From: Pegea sp. RAD2-039
Lineage: Eukaryota > Chordata > Thaliacea > Salpida > Salpidae
Reading direction: 5' to 3'
NCBI GenBank assembly: GCA_034620365.1
Contig: JAQGEQ010000329.1
Coordinates: 287,745-351,744, forward strand
DNA length: 64,000 nucleotides
Below, piece by piece: positions 1-11,340 of this stretch; positions within the stretch are counted from its first letter, which is position 1, and every line of letters starts with the position of its first letter. Position numbers and translations under genes: made by a program. The notes beneath the pieces were generated by a model, which was not told the DNA's origin, did not search any database, and saw only the letters and a list, made by a program, of their open reading frames with translations.

Positions 1-109
1 CACTACGCACCATTATCATTACACTTTTTTATATTGATGTAAACTGTAAAATTAGTCTTGAAATATTTTTATCCTTTCATATATACAAGATTTTTAAATA
101 AGAAACAAA

Positions 110-1077
110 ATGAAAAAAGTCAGGTTTGGATCAGTTTTTTTTGAAGATGAGGCATCAAGACGTATTAGCTCTAGTGAGACTGAATCTTCCTCTGTTATTT
201 CAAGTGAAAGACAAGATTCAATACTACCTTGTGATCAAGCGTATAGATTCAATGGATATTTGATAATACCAATATCAAGATTACTTTTTTGTAATAACCC
301 AACATACCACGCAACAAAAATTGTTAATTTCAATCATGAAAAAAACCAGTTTTGTGCAAGAAATAGAAACATTCTTATGATAAGTGGAGACAACATTGGT
401 TTATTAGTATTAAATACTTCCAAAAAACAACATTTTGAGGAAAGCAAAGCTGAAAAACTCCATTATGAAGATGAATATAATCAAAACTGTGCTAGAAGTG
501 CTTTCAGTGGAGTTTTGAAGCGCTTACGGATCTTTCTCCGAAGTCTGAAGTCTTGTGCTTCTTTTAAATGTTATAATATTGAAAATGAAGAACACTTTGA
601 CTCATGCGGTAAGTTGATCAAATTTAGTTCTTGGTAAATCGTGAAGTTAAATTAAATTTTCAAAAATCTACCTGCAACTTCAAATTAGAAATTATTGATT
701 TTATTACTAACATTGTGTTGTAAGAAGTTGTTTATTATTATCTTTGATTTAAACTGATCTAAATTAAATAAAGTTCTTTTTAAGTACATATAAAGTTCAC
801 AACACATTAATAAATATTTTGAAAAAATAAAATTATTGATTACAAAATATTTTGTTGAAAAATTTAATCACAAAGGTGAGTTTATGTGAACTGTAAGATA
901 CTTTACATTACATGTATATAAGAAAAACGCTTTTTAGAGAGTTTATCTCTGAATGTCTCGATGGATGGGAATAGTGACGACGAAGAAATCGTCTTTGAAA
1001 CTTCTAATAAAGATTTTGATATTCATCTTGAAGATCAGGAAGATTCATCAGATGGTTCAGAAGAAGATTCAAATTAG
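110..1077 (+). CDS. Unrecognised two-exon gene, 212 aa, acidic C-terminus
   Basis: I do not recognise this protein. Exon 1 (110-608) starts at the first ATG after an A-rich leader and ends at a strong donor (CG|GTAAGT). Exon 2 (938-1077) follows a TTTTTAG acceptor and stays in frame to TAG; both together give 639 nt, exactly 213 codons. Without splicing the frame would stop at 637. The N-terminal ~35 residues are Ser/Glu-rich, the middle contains scattered Cys residues and a hydrophobic stretch (GYLIIPISRLLF), residues ~130-150 are basic (LKRLRIFLRSLKS), and the second exon encodes a strongly acidic Asp/Glu/Ser tail. No membrane span or catalytic motif is clear. The splice model is well supported by phase; function is unknown. 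Confidence 0.6.
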
Positions 1078-2292
1078 AAGACTCAAAATGAAACGAAATT
1101 AACTGGTTATTTGTAAACAAGGGATTATTATAAAAACTATTAGCTTGAAGGTTTCAAAGATAATGTTTTGGTAATATATGAAATTGAAAAAGTAAAATGA
1201 GATCCTTGAATTTATCTCTTTTTGAAAATATTTGCAAGTACAATAAATATTCGTTGTTAAATAGGAATAATTCTGAAGCTCATAACACTTCATTGTAACT
1301 TATCTTAACTTATTTTTAACATTTAGGAAAATGTTCAGTTCTTTTTAGTTAAACTATTAAAAAGTAAAGTCGTTATTAACTTATAAGATTATCTATATCT
1401 AATAAATTCACAGATGATAAAAAAAATCTAATTTAAATTCAATTGACTTTTTAATGTCTAGATGAAATATAATAGACATTGAATAAAGATTCTCAAGTGA
1501 CATTGATCAGTTAAATATTGAATTTTAACATTAATATTTAAAAGCTTTTTAAGAAAAAAAGTTAATGATTTAAAATCAAACTCTTGAAATATTTTATGGA
1601 TTTATTTTATTGCAGAAAAATGTTTGTTTGAAAAGCAGTTATAAAAAACTTTTTATATAAAGAAAAAAAAAAACAAATAAAATAAATCAGATAACAGATA
1701 ATTTGTAACATTGAGTAAATACTTAAAAATTTTCTAAATAGTTGAAAACAGGCTTCAGTAAAGCTAGTTTTTGTAATTGTTGTTAGAAAATGTTTGTACC
1801 TCCATCTAAAACACTTTATAATAAAGCCTACATCGTGTTAAGTACACATTTATTAATTACTATAATTTTGGTAAAGTTTTGTCAGTCGAAGCAGTTAACA
1901 AATTCCTTCCTGAGTATCCGTTTTGATTTTAGTAGAGAGCAACTCTTTTAATCTGTTATTCGGTGAACCTACTAATAGTAACATCGATGTAAACACATCG
2001 TAGGATTTATCTAGGTTTGCCTCCATAACCTTTATTTTTCTGAAAAAGCTAAGGTAATGGCACCCATAGTTGAGAAAGATACTTTCAGGAATGAAAAAGT
2101 GGCGTTCTATAACCGTATCCTTGACAACGAAGTGAGATTCAAACCCTCACAATCAATTTAATTATCAAATATTAAAAAATTAATAAATTCGAGAACACAA
2201 TTTAGTTTTTAGTGATTTTATTCAACAAATCATGATGACATTGAAAGTTTGAATAAATAAACAAACAACTTCACAAAAAAAAATAACTAAAA
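1078..2292. other. AT-rich intergenic DNA with a possible SINE relic
   Basis: No gene seen. About 1890-2160 is less AT-rich. On the minus strand at about 2131-2149 it carries a tRNA T-arm-like hairpin (GTGAGG / TCTCAC around GTTTGAA), resembling a Pol III B box. No A box is evident, so a decayed tRNA-derived SINE is only a possibility. Confidence 0.3.
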
Positions 2293-2619
2293 TTAAACAT
2301 TCCATCTGTGGTTACAAGAAGAATTTTCACATTTAAAGAAAAGAGTCATAGGCTCATCAGCTGATCTAATTTGTAGCTCCTTGAAATAAGCTTTGGGATG
2401 ATTACATTTAGGGCACTTTTCATCAGTAGTTTGAACATTCTTCCAAGCCTCATCCCCACCAAGAATATCATCAAGAGACTTTAGCTTAGGGTAGAAAGTT
2501 TTGGTGATAGGTTCAGTGATATTCCACAGGTAGGGGCAGGTAGGACAAGTCAGTTTATTGTAGTTGTTCAAATATTTGATGGTCAACAAGTTTGTACAAT
2601 ATGGGCAAAATTTAAACAT
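2293..2619 (-). CDS. POLR3K: RNA polymerase III subunit RPC10 (RPC11/POLR3K)
   Basis: Small subunit of nuclear RNA polymerase III; family members mediate RNA cleavage by the arrested enzyme and help termination and re-initiation. The 108-aa single-exon frame equals the usual family length. It has an N-terminal Zn ribbon (FCPYC near residue 5 and CPTC near residue 26) and a C-terminal TFIIS-type Zn ribbon (CPKC, then FKCENSSCNHRW) containing the diagnostic RSADEPMT hairpin, which holds the acidic D-E pair needed for cleavage in TFIIS-like domains. The start is the only ATG before the first Zn ribbon. It lies 152 bp downstream of the HSD10-like gene on the same strand, a tight spacing, but I see no direct evidence of polycistronic transcription. 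Confidence 0.95.
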   Translation of the reverse strand: MFKFCPYCTNLLTIKYLNNYNKLTCPTCPYLWNITEPITKTFYPKLKSLDDILGGDEAWKNVQTTDEKCPKCNHPKAYFKELQIRSADEPMTLFFKCENSSCNHRWNV

Positions 2620-2771
2620 CTTTCTAAATCTAAATTAAAACCTGCGGGAGTAGAAAACAAACTAAAATTTACATTAAATATTTAAGAAGAAATCATAATA
2701 CATGAAAAAAAAACTTTTATCTAAACTCATAATTCATTTGAATTAAAATATTTTATTAAATAATTCTATAA

Positions 2772-3674
2772 TTAGTTAGGTGGTCTAGCAGCAGCAGTGA
2801 TTTCAATAACTTCACCATTGATCATCTTATTTTCATATACTGCTAACACACAATCAGCAAACTCTATAGGCTTTCCTAATCTATTTGGAAAAACATTAAA
2901 AAGCTCAACATATTGAGAAATTTTTTTTGAAACATTAATTTCAGGAGTATAAGTTAGCTGTGATTCAAAAAAGGTTGGAGAGATTGTCACAGATCTGATG
3001 TTACAATGAGCAAGGTCTCTAGCAACTGGAAGAGTCATCGAATTGATAGCACCATAAGATGCAGAGAGTGAAGAGTGAGCAAAGTTTCCATGTTTACCAT
3101 AAATTCCTGAAGTGTTTATCAAAACTCCTTGTTCATCCAGCGGTTTTATATCCTCTACTTTGATATGCTCAATCATTTTTTGTGCACAACACCGAAGAAA
3201 ATTAAATGAAGTAACAACATTATTATTCAATATATACTCTATATGCTGCATATTAATCATATTGTCTGAAGACTGTCTATAAAATATATGATTTTGTCCA
3301 GTTCCAACACAATTAACTGCTAAACCAAATTTACTTGAATCATCGATATGAGATAAAGCAGCTTTTAACTGATCTTCACAAAGCATATCTCCTTGTTCAA
3401 AAATAAATTGTTTTTTTTCTTCAGATTTCAGTATTATATCATCAACAGAAAAAGGTTTAAAAGCACGGTTTATATATGGATAAGTAAAATCATTTGGTGG
3501 TTCTTTTTGATTTTCTTTTATCAATTTGTCTTTTTTCTTCTTTTCATGAAATGTTATACTATCAAATCCAACCACCTTTGCTCCTAACTTAAGTAATTTA
3601 GCAGCAGTAGTACTACCCAATTCACCACTAGACCCAGCTACAAATGCTACCAAATTATGATAAGGTCCTTTCAT
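2772..3674 (-). CDS. HSD17B10 (HSD10/MRPP2)-like SDR, probable pseudoenzyme
   Basis: A 300-aa intronless protein of the short-chain dehydrogenase/reductase superfamily, closest in my judgement to 3-hydroxyacyl-CoA dehydrogenase type 2 (HSD17B10), seen from SMTLPVARDLAHCNIRSVTI (about 212-231), RLGKPIEFAD, NGEVIEI and the GVLINTS strand. It is longer than the usual ~261 aa because of a charged Lys-rich insertion at about 41-90. Key sites are changed: the Rossmann glycine motif reads AGSSGELG with Glu at the second Gly, the catalytic Ser position is Gly190, and YSASKGG has become LSASYGA, so the catalytic Tyr is Leu203 and the Lys is Tyr207. In animals HSD10 also serves as the MRPP2 subunit of mitochondrial RNase P, a role not needing catalysis; retention for that role is inference. 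The frame is intact over 300 codons, so this is not an obvious pseudogene. Confidence 0.85.
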   Translation of the reverse strand: MKGPYHNLVAFVAGSSGELGSTTAAKLLKLGAKVVGFDSITFHEKKKKDKLIKENQKEPPNDFTYPYINRAFKPFSVDDIILKSEEKKQFIFEQGDMLCEDQLKAALSHIDDSSKFGLAVNCVGTGQNHIFYRQSSDNMINMQHIEYILNNNVVTSFNFLRCCAQKMIEHIKVEDIKPLDEQGVLINTSGIYGKHGNFAHSSLSASYGAINSMTLPVARDLAHCNIRSVTISPTFFESQLTYTPEINVSKKISQYVELFNVFPNRLGKPIEFADCVLAVYENKMINGEVIEITAAARPPN

Positions 3675-5819
3675 TTTGTAGTTTACTTATACTATAGAAG
3701 ATGAAAATAAACATGAGAATAACAATAGATGAGTTTTTTGTTTATATAAGTTGAATATAATATTAAGAGCATTCGCAAAGTTCTAAAACTATAAACTTAA
3801 TTAGAATTATAAAACATAAATCATTTTATTAATAATCATTATCATAAAATACTTTTTATTACTTCAATTTTAACAAATATATAAAAAACTACAAAATACA
3901 TTATGCAAAAATTCAAAATATGTAACATACAAACTAACAAATAGTTATATTTAAGGTTTTTTAATAACTGTTTATATCATAAATACTTTAATATACAAAG
4001 GTCATAGGGAATACTAAAATGAAAAAGGTAACAATATCTAAATATTTACCTAGAAAATAAAATACATAAACTATCAAGCAAAGATCATACAATACACTAA
4101 ACTATACAAATATCAAAAATATGGTACAAAAATATAACTAGATTATCATTCTACTAGCATTTTACTGATTAATCTACAATCTAATTATCTGTTTAAGTTT
4201 ATATTATACTACAATTATTTTATATTATACTAAAACTAATTTAATATTCAAAATGTAAATAATAATTATTACACAAATATATGAAATGAGTATATTTATA
4301 CATACTTGATTTAATGTTAAAATTGAAAATGATATATATATGTAAGATAAAAAGTTGATTAAAAAACACTAAATAATCTTGTGCAATATATTGATATAAA
4401 TAATACCACATGGCTTTACCTTAAATGCACAAAACCTTCAACAGATTAAGTAACTACAATAACTTAATTAAAAATTTATAACATACAAAACATATAAAGC
4501 GTTAACATTAAAAACTATTTCATAAAACAAAAATTAATATTAAAATTAAAGTTGGTCTTTTAGTAAATAGTTGAATTTATCAAAGAACAAAAAATTAAAT
4601 AAGGCATTCTTATAACTTAAAAAAAGTGAACGAAATTATGTATAATAATGATTAAAACACTTTTGTAGGTCTTAAAACATTAGCATTCATTAAAAGAAGA
4701 TAAAAGCTCTTTTTAAAGATTTTAGATTACTAAATTTACAAAGCATGTGATTCAATCTTCAACATTCAGATATTTAAACTTTAATTCAAGACTAATGTGA
4801 CTTAAGATAAGAAATACGTTAGCTAAATTAAAAAAAGGGCATTAATTTAGGCTTAGTACCTTAACTGAAAAAGTTTAACGCTTTTTAATAAACTTATGAC
4901 CTGCAAAATCATTTTAAATGGCCTAACTTCTATCAACTTTGCTTTCAACTTAGTTTTATACGAGCACCGGGCTACAAACTTGCAATTAATATTACTAATT
5001 TAATAATTGTATTATTAATGATAAACAGAAAATAGAAATATATAAAATGAAAGGTTTCAAGTATCACAGGTTAACAACAGTAGTGAAAACTGCTCAGGTA
5101 AAGTTATGCGAGGTATGATAAAGTTAGGAGTAATAAGATACAAAACGATTAGAAAAATCACGGCACCATACACTCGTTGTCAATAAATAACTCAAGTCAT
5201 ACTTTTTTAGCATTTTTACAAAAATGACAAAGTTTAATGTAGTTCGGAAAAAGATTATAAACAGTTTTTACTATTTGTTTTTTTATTACTTTAATGAAAA
5301 GGTATAAGTCAAATGGATTCAATAAAAGTGATCAATTGAGTAAATTTTGAAAAGCAGTTAATTATGACTTGTTGCTGTCTATCCTTAAGAAATTACTCAA
5401 TCTGAAAATGACAGTTGGGTTAATACTAAACTGTCTAAGGTCTTTCACTAAAATAGATTGTAAAAAGGAGTCGAAAGCTTTACAAATGTCTGAATTGATG
5501 ATATTAGTAATTATGTAATTTGCTGAAGAACATTTCCATTCATGGAGTTAAGACTGATCACTGGAGAATCTTTGAGGAAAGAAAATTAAAGTTCAAAAGG
5601 TAAGTTGCTGTGAAGAAAATGATGTAATGCTGCCTAGAAAAATAATCTGAAAATAACAGTTTAATACAAGTTAATACTTAAATGTCTAAAGTTTTATACT
5701 GAAAATGAGGTGATATCACTGATGAAGACCTTTTGAAAGCTAAAGTTGAAAATTTCAGCTTCACTATATTTTTTTATTCCACCAACAAGGTGTGGTATGA
5801 ATGAACTATTTTAGATTTT
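3675..5819. other. Intergenic AT-rich DNA, no gene seen
   Basis: Homopolymer-rich AT sequence with stops in all frames. I see no coding exon with paired splice sites and no structured RNA. Confidence 0.6.
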
Positions 5820-6240
5820 ACAAATTTATTTAAATCGCGTGATGAACCGCTGACACTCGTACCAGCTACAGCCGGCGGTGGTTGTTCAATGAGTACATCT
5901 TTTCCACTGACGGAAACTACATCTGGCGCCCGTTTCTTTGCCAAACCGGATTAGGCTTATAACCGGTAACTGTAGCGTTCCGTATTAATTTGACGCTAAA
6001 CAGCAAAGCTGGAGTTTCTTCTCCAGATCACAATCTCAGGGCAGAATTTATGGAGATTCCGTTGTTGCTCATGCAGCAGGATTCCACTCGCCACGCCAAC
6101 CAAGTTATGCAGCAGAACAGACAGACTGATGCAGGAACTGTACTGATTGCAGTAACAAACTGTCTGCGGGGCTTCGACTTCGGCCTTGGTTTCGAAGTTT
6201 TGCGTCTCCTAGAGCTTGGTATGAAAAGGAGTTTTCAGTC
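5820..6240 (-). mobile_element. SINE copy A (family with 'GGGCAACAAC' central domain)
   Basis: A GC-richer island in AT-rich DNA. Read on the minus strand it contains CTGCATGAGCAACAAC, then TCCATAAATTCTGCCCTG, which match the same blocks at 8.1 kb and 17.7 kb on the plus strand. Upstream in the same orientation CAGTTTGT, ATCAGT, CTGCTGCA and TTGGTTGG line up with the 17.65-17.72 kb copy. The 116-residue frame on the opposite strand (5990-6340) is a by-product of this repeat. Edges are approximate. Confidence 0.6.
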
Positions 6241-7839
6241 GAGTCAGAATTTGGATGCAATTCATTACATTTACAGAGTAAATAATTCTTTTAAGAGAAT
6301 CATTATATATAAAATTTATACATGTAGTTACATGGCTTAAAACGAAGAAGAAACTATCCCTACACTAGATAACTGTTTCCTTTTTACAGGCTATTTCTAT
6401 AATTAGTTATTTCATTAGTTAAATATTTCTATAAATATTTTTTATTTCAATCATCAACAACTATTCTGGATTTTATTAACACCAATTTTACTCAACTTTT
6501 GAATTTGTAAGAAATCTGTTTAAATTCTAATTTGATTTTAAGCCATATTTTCTAGCTATTATCTCATCCTTTATGACCAATTTTACAGCATGTCTTTAAT
6601 TTAAACTATATGTTCGAAAAAATATCTTTAACTATTTTTGGATAGTAGTATATAGTTTTGATATCGTATTTATATCGTATTTATCATACTTATCTTAAAT
6701 TTTCATTCAGTATTGCTTTTTATTTTAATAGAGAAAATATTCTAGCACCTGTAGTTTATCTGTTAAAATCTTTCTTTAGTTAAAATTTTTTTAAACATAA
6801 TTACTATTTCTTATATACATGTCTGCTTAAATTACTTTTATTTGAATGTTTTATTAATTTAGCTTTTAAGATTTTCATTCAATCAGTTGATATGAAGATA
6901 TACTTTTTATTAAATATGCAATAAACTTTTTTTTTTACAAATTGAAACCATAAAATTTGTCTTATTAATTTCAATTAGAAAAACTTTATTAGCTTCTTAT
7001 TATTTCAAATAATTGATATTTGATCAGGGTAGTTTTATTGTCTAGTTTTTTTGCTATTATGTTTTTTTGCCATGATTAATATTCATGAAAGTTTTTTTTA
7101 ATAATTGTATGATTTCTAATAATTAATTTTTTGTCATCTTTAATATTGTAATATAGTTATCAAAAATATTGTTTCTTTTGTTTTTGACATGATATAATTT
7201 CTACAAAATAAATAAAAAATATTTATTCTTATAACTTCTTATCTAAAGCATTTGTTGTATATTTTAAATTATAAAATTTTTCTAATTATTTTCTAAATAC
7301 ATTATACTTGCATCGTTCATATCACTGTATTTATAGGTGTACATGTATTTACTTATTATTTTTATTTAAGTAAATTAAAGTAAGTAGAATTTTTATGACA
7401 TTAATACTGTTTTATGATAATATTTTTAAATCTCAATAAGCAGATTTTAAGTTTGAAAATGCTTGAATAAATGATAATAATGAGCCTTTGAATTTGTCTA
7501 TTTGATGATTGAATCATTATCCTGATGTTCATCATTTGTGGCAGTTTTCATTGATGTGGTACAAATCCTTTAAATTTTGCATAAATTTTTTTAAAACAAT
7601 GGTGATGAAGTCATTAATAAGACGCAACAGCAATGACGTCATCATAGCCTTTCATGAATAGTTTAAGGTTTATGATGATGTCATCATTTACTACAAAATA
7701 AAGTTTGCTAAGTATCAATAGATAGAACATGATTTATTCAATTGTGGGATAATCATTTGGTCTAATAGACAACATCGAATATAGAAGATTTTCAAGTTTT
7801 ATGGAAGAAGATAAAAATGTAAAAATTGGCCACTAGGTG
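6241..7839. other. Intergenic AT-rich DNA, no gene seen
   Basis: Very AT-rich with no supported exon. It contains one perfect TGACGTCA octamer at 7634-7641. Confidence 0.55.
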
Positions 7840-8800
7840 GCGGTAGGTGGTGATATGATAGACAACATCTGGAGCATTTCAAATGACTTTACCTCCAATA
7901 AAAACTCTTCCAAGTTTCTCAGGGAACATCTCATTAACTTCTGATTAGAATTTGGATCATTGAATTAATTCTTTGAATCTTAACTGAGTAACTGATAAAA
8001 ATCAGTCCCTTAAATCCAGTCTCTTTCAGCTCATAACTTTCAGTGTCAAGAAGAGCTGATTTTGCCCATGAATCTTTGATCTTTAAACACTGTTGTTGTA
8101 GAAAGTGGAATCTTGCTGCATGGGCAACAACTAGATATCCATGGTTTCTGCCCTGGCTTACAGCATGGCCGTTTTCGGCGGAGGCAGGTCATGAGGAAAT
8201 ATGAGAACCACTTTAGTCATCCACTCTAGTAGTTCCACCCTCTCCCACCATATAAGTGAGGAATTGATTATCATCATAGTTAACTGCAACTCAACCATCA
8301 AGTTTGATAATCACATCACTTAACTTCTTTCCTCCTGATCATTTGATGAGCAAGAGAGTTGAAAAAGTAGTTGGAAGTTGCAGTTGAAATCTTTAATGGT
8401 TCAGAGCCACAAGGAACAATTTGATTATCAAAACCCTGATATAACTTACTTTCAATATCATGGTTACTATTTTAAAGACTAATGAACTTTGGAAGTTTTC
8501 CACTCTAGTTGTACCAGCTTCATCAGTTTCTAAAATATATTTTTTGATGTTGAAGTCTATAAAGTTGAAATTTGTAGTGTTCATCTCTAGAAGTTTCTTG
8601 AGATGTAGAAGTTAATTAACCAATCAGATTAAGTTTTGAAAAGCATCAACATGAATCAGAGTCAGATGAAGTCATCAGAGATTGATTTTAAAAGAAGAGT
8701 TTTTTTGAATTCTTCGCGCTCTTTCTCAATCGATTCTTTTGTTATATGAAAAGTATTTAATTTCATCTTCCTTCTGATCTCTGAATGATCAATCTTGTCT
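7840..8800 (-). pseudogene. Possible decayed coding sequence (unidentified), interrupted by a SINE
   Basis: On the minus strand short open stretches have protein-like composition, for example NEMFPEKLGRVFI (about 7900-7950), ETDEAGTTRVENF (about 8485-8530) and GEGGTTRVDD (about 8215-8250), separated by stops and frame changes. The first is faintly like the YPEKLGRVFI strand of CRAL-TRIO (SEC14) domains, but I cannot trace a domain. The GTTRV block occurs twice, suggesting an internal duplication. SINE copy B sits inside. I infer a gene relic; it could also be chance. Confidence 0.25.
8060..8260 (+). mobile_element. SINE copy B
   Basis: Carries AGTGGAATCTTGCTGCATGG, GGGCAACAACT, CCATGGTTTCTGCCCTGGC and a GGCAGGTCATGAGG end, matching the blocks of copies at 5.8-6.2 kb (minus) and 17.5-17.85 kb (plus). 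The tRNA head is not visible here, so the copy is probably 5'-truncated. Confidence 0.6.
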
Positions 8801-8957
8801 CTTCTTCATCCAAACTCTGGTTTATGTAAAAGATTTTTATGTCTTCTTCAGTTTCTTTTCTAATTAAATGTTATATATTCAAATAGATTAAGTGTGAAGC
8901 ACTATCTAATTTGTAACAAAATTTGTATTTAAGGTTGAAATCCTTCAGTTGATAATT

Positions 8958-9854
8958 ATGAGTTGTGAAAGTTATCCTAGAGAAATAAAAGATTCTTTGG
9001 TAAATTTCAGTCGTAAAATTGACAATTTAAATTCTGCAATCTTACCTCTAATAGAAAGTAATGGATCACAACTGACAAAAGATGTAAGTTGTCTTCCTCT
9101 TCTCTAATCTGTTCTAATAATAATCTTTTATAGCTGACAGCATTGGAAACCGTTAAATTGAATTTAACAACTTCTTTGACCATCAATTCTTTATATTGGG
9201 GTAATTATATTTCATCTTTTATTAATAACTTTAGTAATTTGCGTTTTCATTTATTCAATTTATTTAGAATTTTTTTATGTCTTCAACTTTGGCATTAAAT
9301 CTAATTTAGAAATATAAAAGTCATTTAAAGTTGTTTGTTTGTCATGAAAATATATCTTTGAAAATTTCAAATCAGTTTCTTTTTCAGCTTTTCTATCTAC
9401 TCAAGGAATTGATCCAAAAAAGAATGCTTTGAATGAAGAAATAAAAAGAATACATTCCTGTATCAAGCAAATACAAGAAATTGAAAATAAGAAGAAGGGT
9501 TAGTAACTTCAATTCACTTTTAGCTTATTTTCAATTCTTATTTCTTTCATTAAAGCCCCGAAACTTGCCAAGGAAGCTGTCAAAAGGTTTATTTCTCATT
9601 CTTTGTATGATCATGCTGAAAGAAAAAAGGCAAGAAAAGAAGAAGAGAAAATGAAAAAGACATCAGATGATACAATCGATCTGAAGAAGACAACTGCTGA
9701 TGCTAAAGAAGAGGCGACTCCTGATGTAGAGGAGGAAGCAGCTCCTGATATGAAAAAGGAAGCGACTCCTAGCATAAAGAAGAAGAAGACTAAAAAGAAG
9801 TCTTCATCTGTATTAAAATTGACAAAGAAGAAAAAGAAGAAGCAGAAGTCATAG
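8958..9854 (+). CDS. C1D: C1D nuclear nucleic-acid-binding protein (Rrp47/Lrp1 family)
   Basis: Exosome cofactor: C1D/Rrp47 binds the Rrp6/EXOSC10 nuclease and RNA in the nucleus and acts in 3' processing of rRNA and snoRNA. Four exons (8958-9083, 9134-9200, 9388-9498, 9556-9854) join in phase to 603 nt (200 aa); introns are 50, 187 and 57 bp with GTAAGT, GTAATT and GTTAGT donors. Family signatures are LETVKLNLTTSLTINSLYW, AFLSTQGIDPKKN (compare WVYLATQGVNPKEH in human) and RFISHSLYDH (Sas10/Utp3/C1D helix bundle, about residues 1-120). The C-terminal ~80 residues are Lys-rich with imperfect KEEATPDVEEEAAPD-type repeats, longer than the ~141-aa human protein. EXOSC4, another exosome subunit, lies elsewhere in the window at 51-52.6 kb. 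Confidence 0.93.
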
Positions 9855-10679
9855 AATTGTCTCTATTTGCTGTCTGTCATCAAATCTAATAATTTTTTGA
9901 GAAATTTTCTGATGAAGAAATAAACCAAAAATGTTTTTAATCTTTCAAAAGATTTATCCCAAAATTATTCAAGAGATGTAGATTTTTTATATTCGAAAAT
10001 CCCGTAGAAATGCTCTACTAGTAGTTGATGTTCAAACAAATTCTTTTTATCTCAATTTGATGTTAATTGAAACTCTTAAGAATGAGCTGGATGCAAAAGA
10101 TCTTCATCAGTTGTGATCTTTCACGTTTCACTGAAGTCTTCCACTCTCATTTACATCACAAATGTATCTACTTGAATAATTTCTCAATCACTTTGTCAGA
10201 TGTTTTTGCTCAAGATTAATTTTAAACCTAAATATATAAAATTGCTTTCATATAAATTAGAAATTTAATTCTTTATCAATTTTCAACAACTCACCAAAAA
10301 TAAGCATACTTCTATCATGAGATTAGAGTTACCACGATTAAACGCAAATTACAGTTTCTGATTTACAATCAGGAGTTATTTTAAAAGGGTTTTTATATCT
10401 ACTTTAGATTTTTTGATGAAAAAATGTTACCAAATAATTATATAACAACTAAACATCATATTTAAATATATTTTGATCATATATTCTAAGTTTTGTTGTT
10501 GACATCATTGTAATAATTTGATGTTTTTATTTTACAAATAGTTTATCTTAAAAAGCTGTTAGAAATAAACACGACATTTTTTACATTAGAAATTCCACTT
10601 GAAATTATAATTATCGATTTAATAAGATTTGCTTTCTTTTAAAAACTGAATACTTGGTAAGAAGTGGCATCAAGATGAA
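9855..10679. other. Intergenic, no gene seen
   Basis: 3' flank of C1D and AT-rich sequence without supported exons. Confidence 0.5.
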
Positions 10680-11340
10680 ATCATTTTGTGTTCTTTTGGC
10701 GTAGGGACCATCGTGTCTGAACACGTCAATGTGCTGAAGGCATCACAAGGGTGTGATAATATAATTGCTCGGTGGTCGAGGAAGCCCCATCTTCATCGGG
10801 CTTTCTTCTTTTGTTTGCAGCGCCGGATGTAGCATGACTCAGAAAGGATATTGATGCACATGACTTCTCGATGTTGCATCATCTGCTACAAGTTGAGACT
10901 CGATTGTTTCAATACAATTTTTGATGACCGTTTATTCTCGATTCTACAAGTTCTGTAACTTGTGAGTGTTTCGATGATGGAAACTTAGATCCTAAAAGTA
11001 AAGTGAAACTAGATATCCCATAATTTGATGCGTATTATGTTTCGGAGGCAGTGTTGACGGACACAATCCAAAAAGTTACAACTGAAACCGGATCCGCGCA
11101 TATAAGTGGTCGGTGCAACAGCTCTATATAGATTTGTTACAACTTTAATTTCTCTGAGTTCTTTACTGGAGTCGACCAAAAGCTTTTACTGCTAATCTCT
11201 TGTCTACTTCCCTATCAATGTTAGCATCAGGTGATATCATCAAAGGATTCCCTGAATTGATGCTGATATGCGGATGATCACATAAAAACGGGCGGATGAA
11301 TAGCTTCCGTCTTTTCAAGACTCACTTCAGTCTCGTTAGG
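10680..11340. other. GC-richer island, possible decayed coding or repeat DNA
   Basis: Base composition departs clearly from the flanks. On the plus strand protein-like runs appear in different frames, such as GTIVSEHVNVLKASQGCDN near 10.71 kb and VLTDTIQKVTTETGSAHISG near 11.06 kb, but stops interrupt them and I recognise no family. A gene or transposon relic is likely; a host exon cluster is not excluded. Confidence 0.3.

Noticed and set aside
5990-6340. 116-codon plus-strand frame as a gene
   Set aside because: It overlaps the minus-strand SINE copy A and has no homology of its own.
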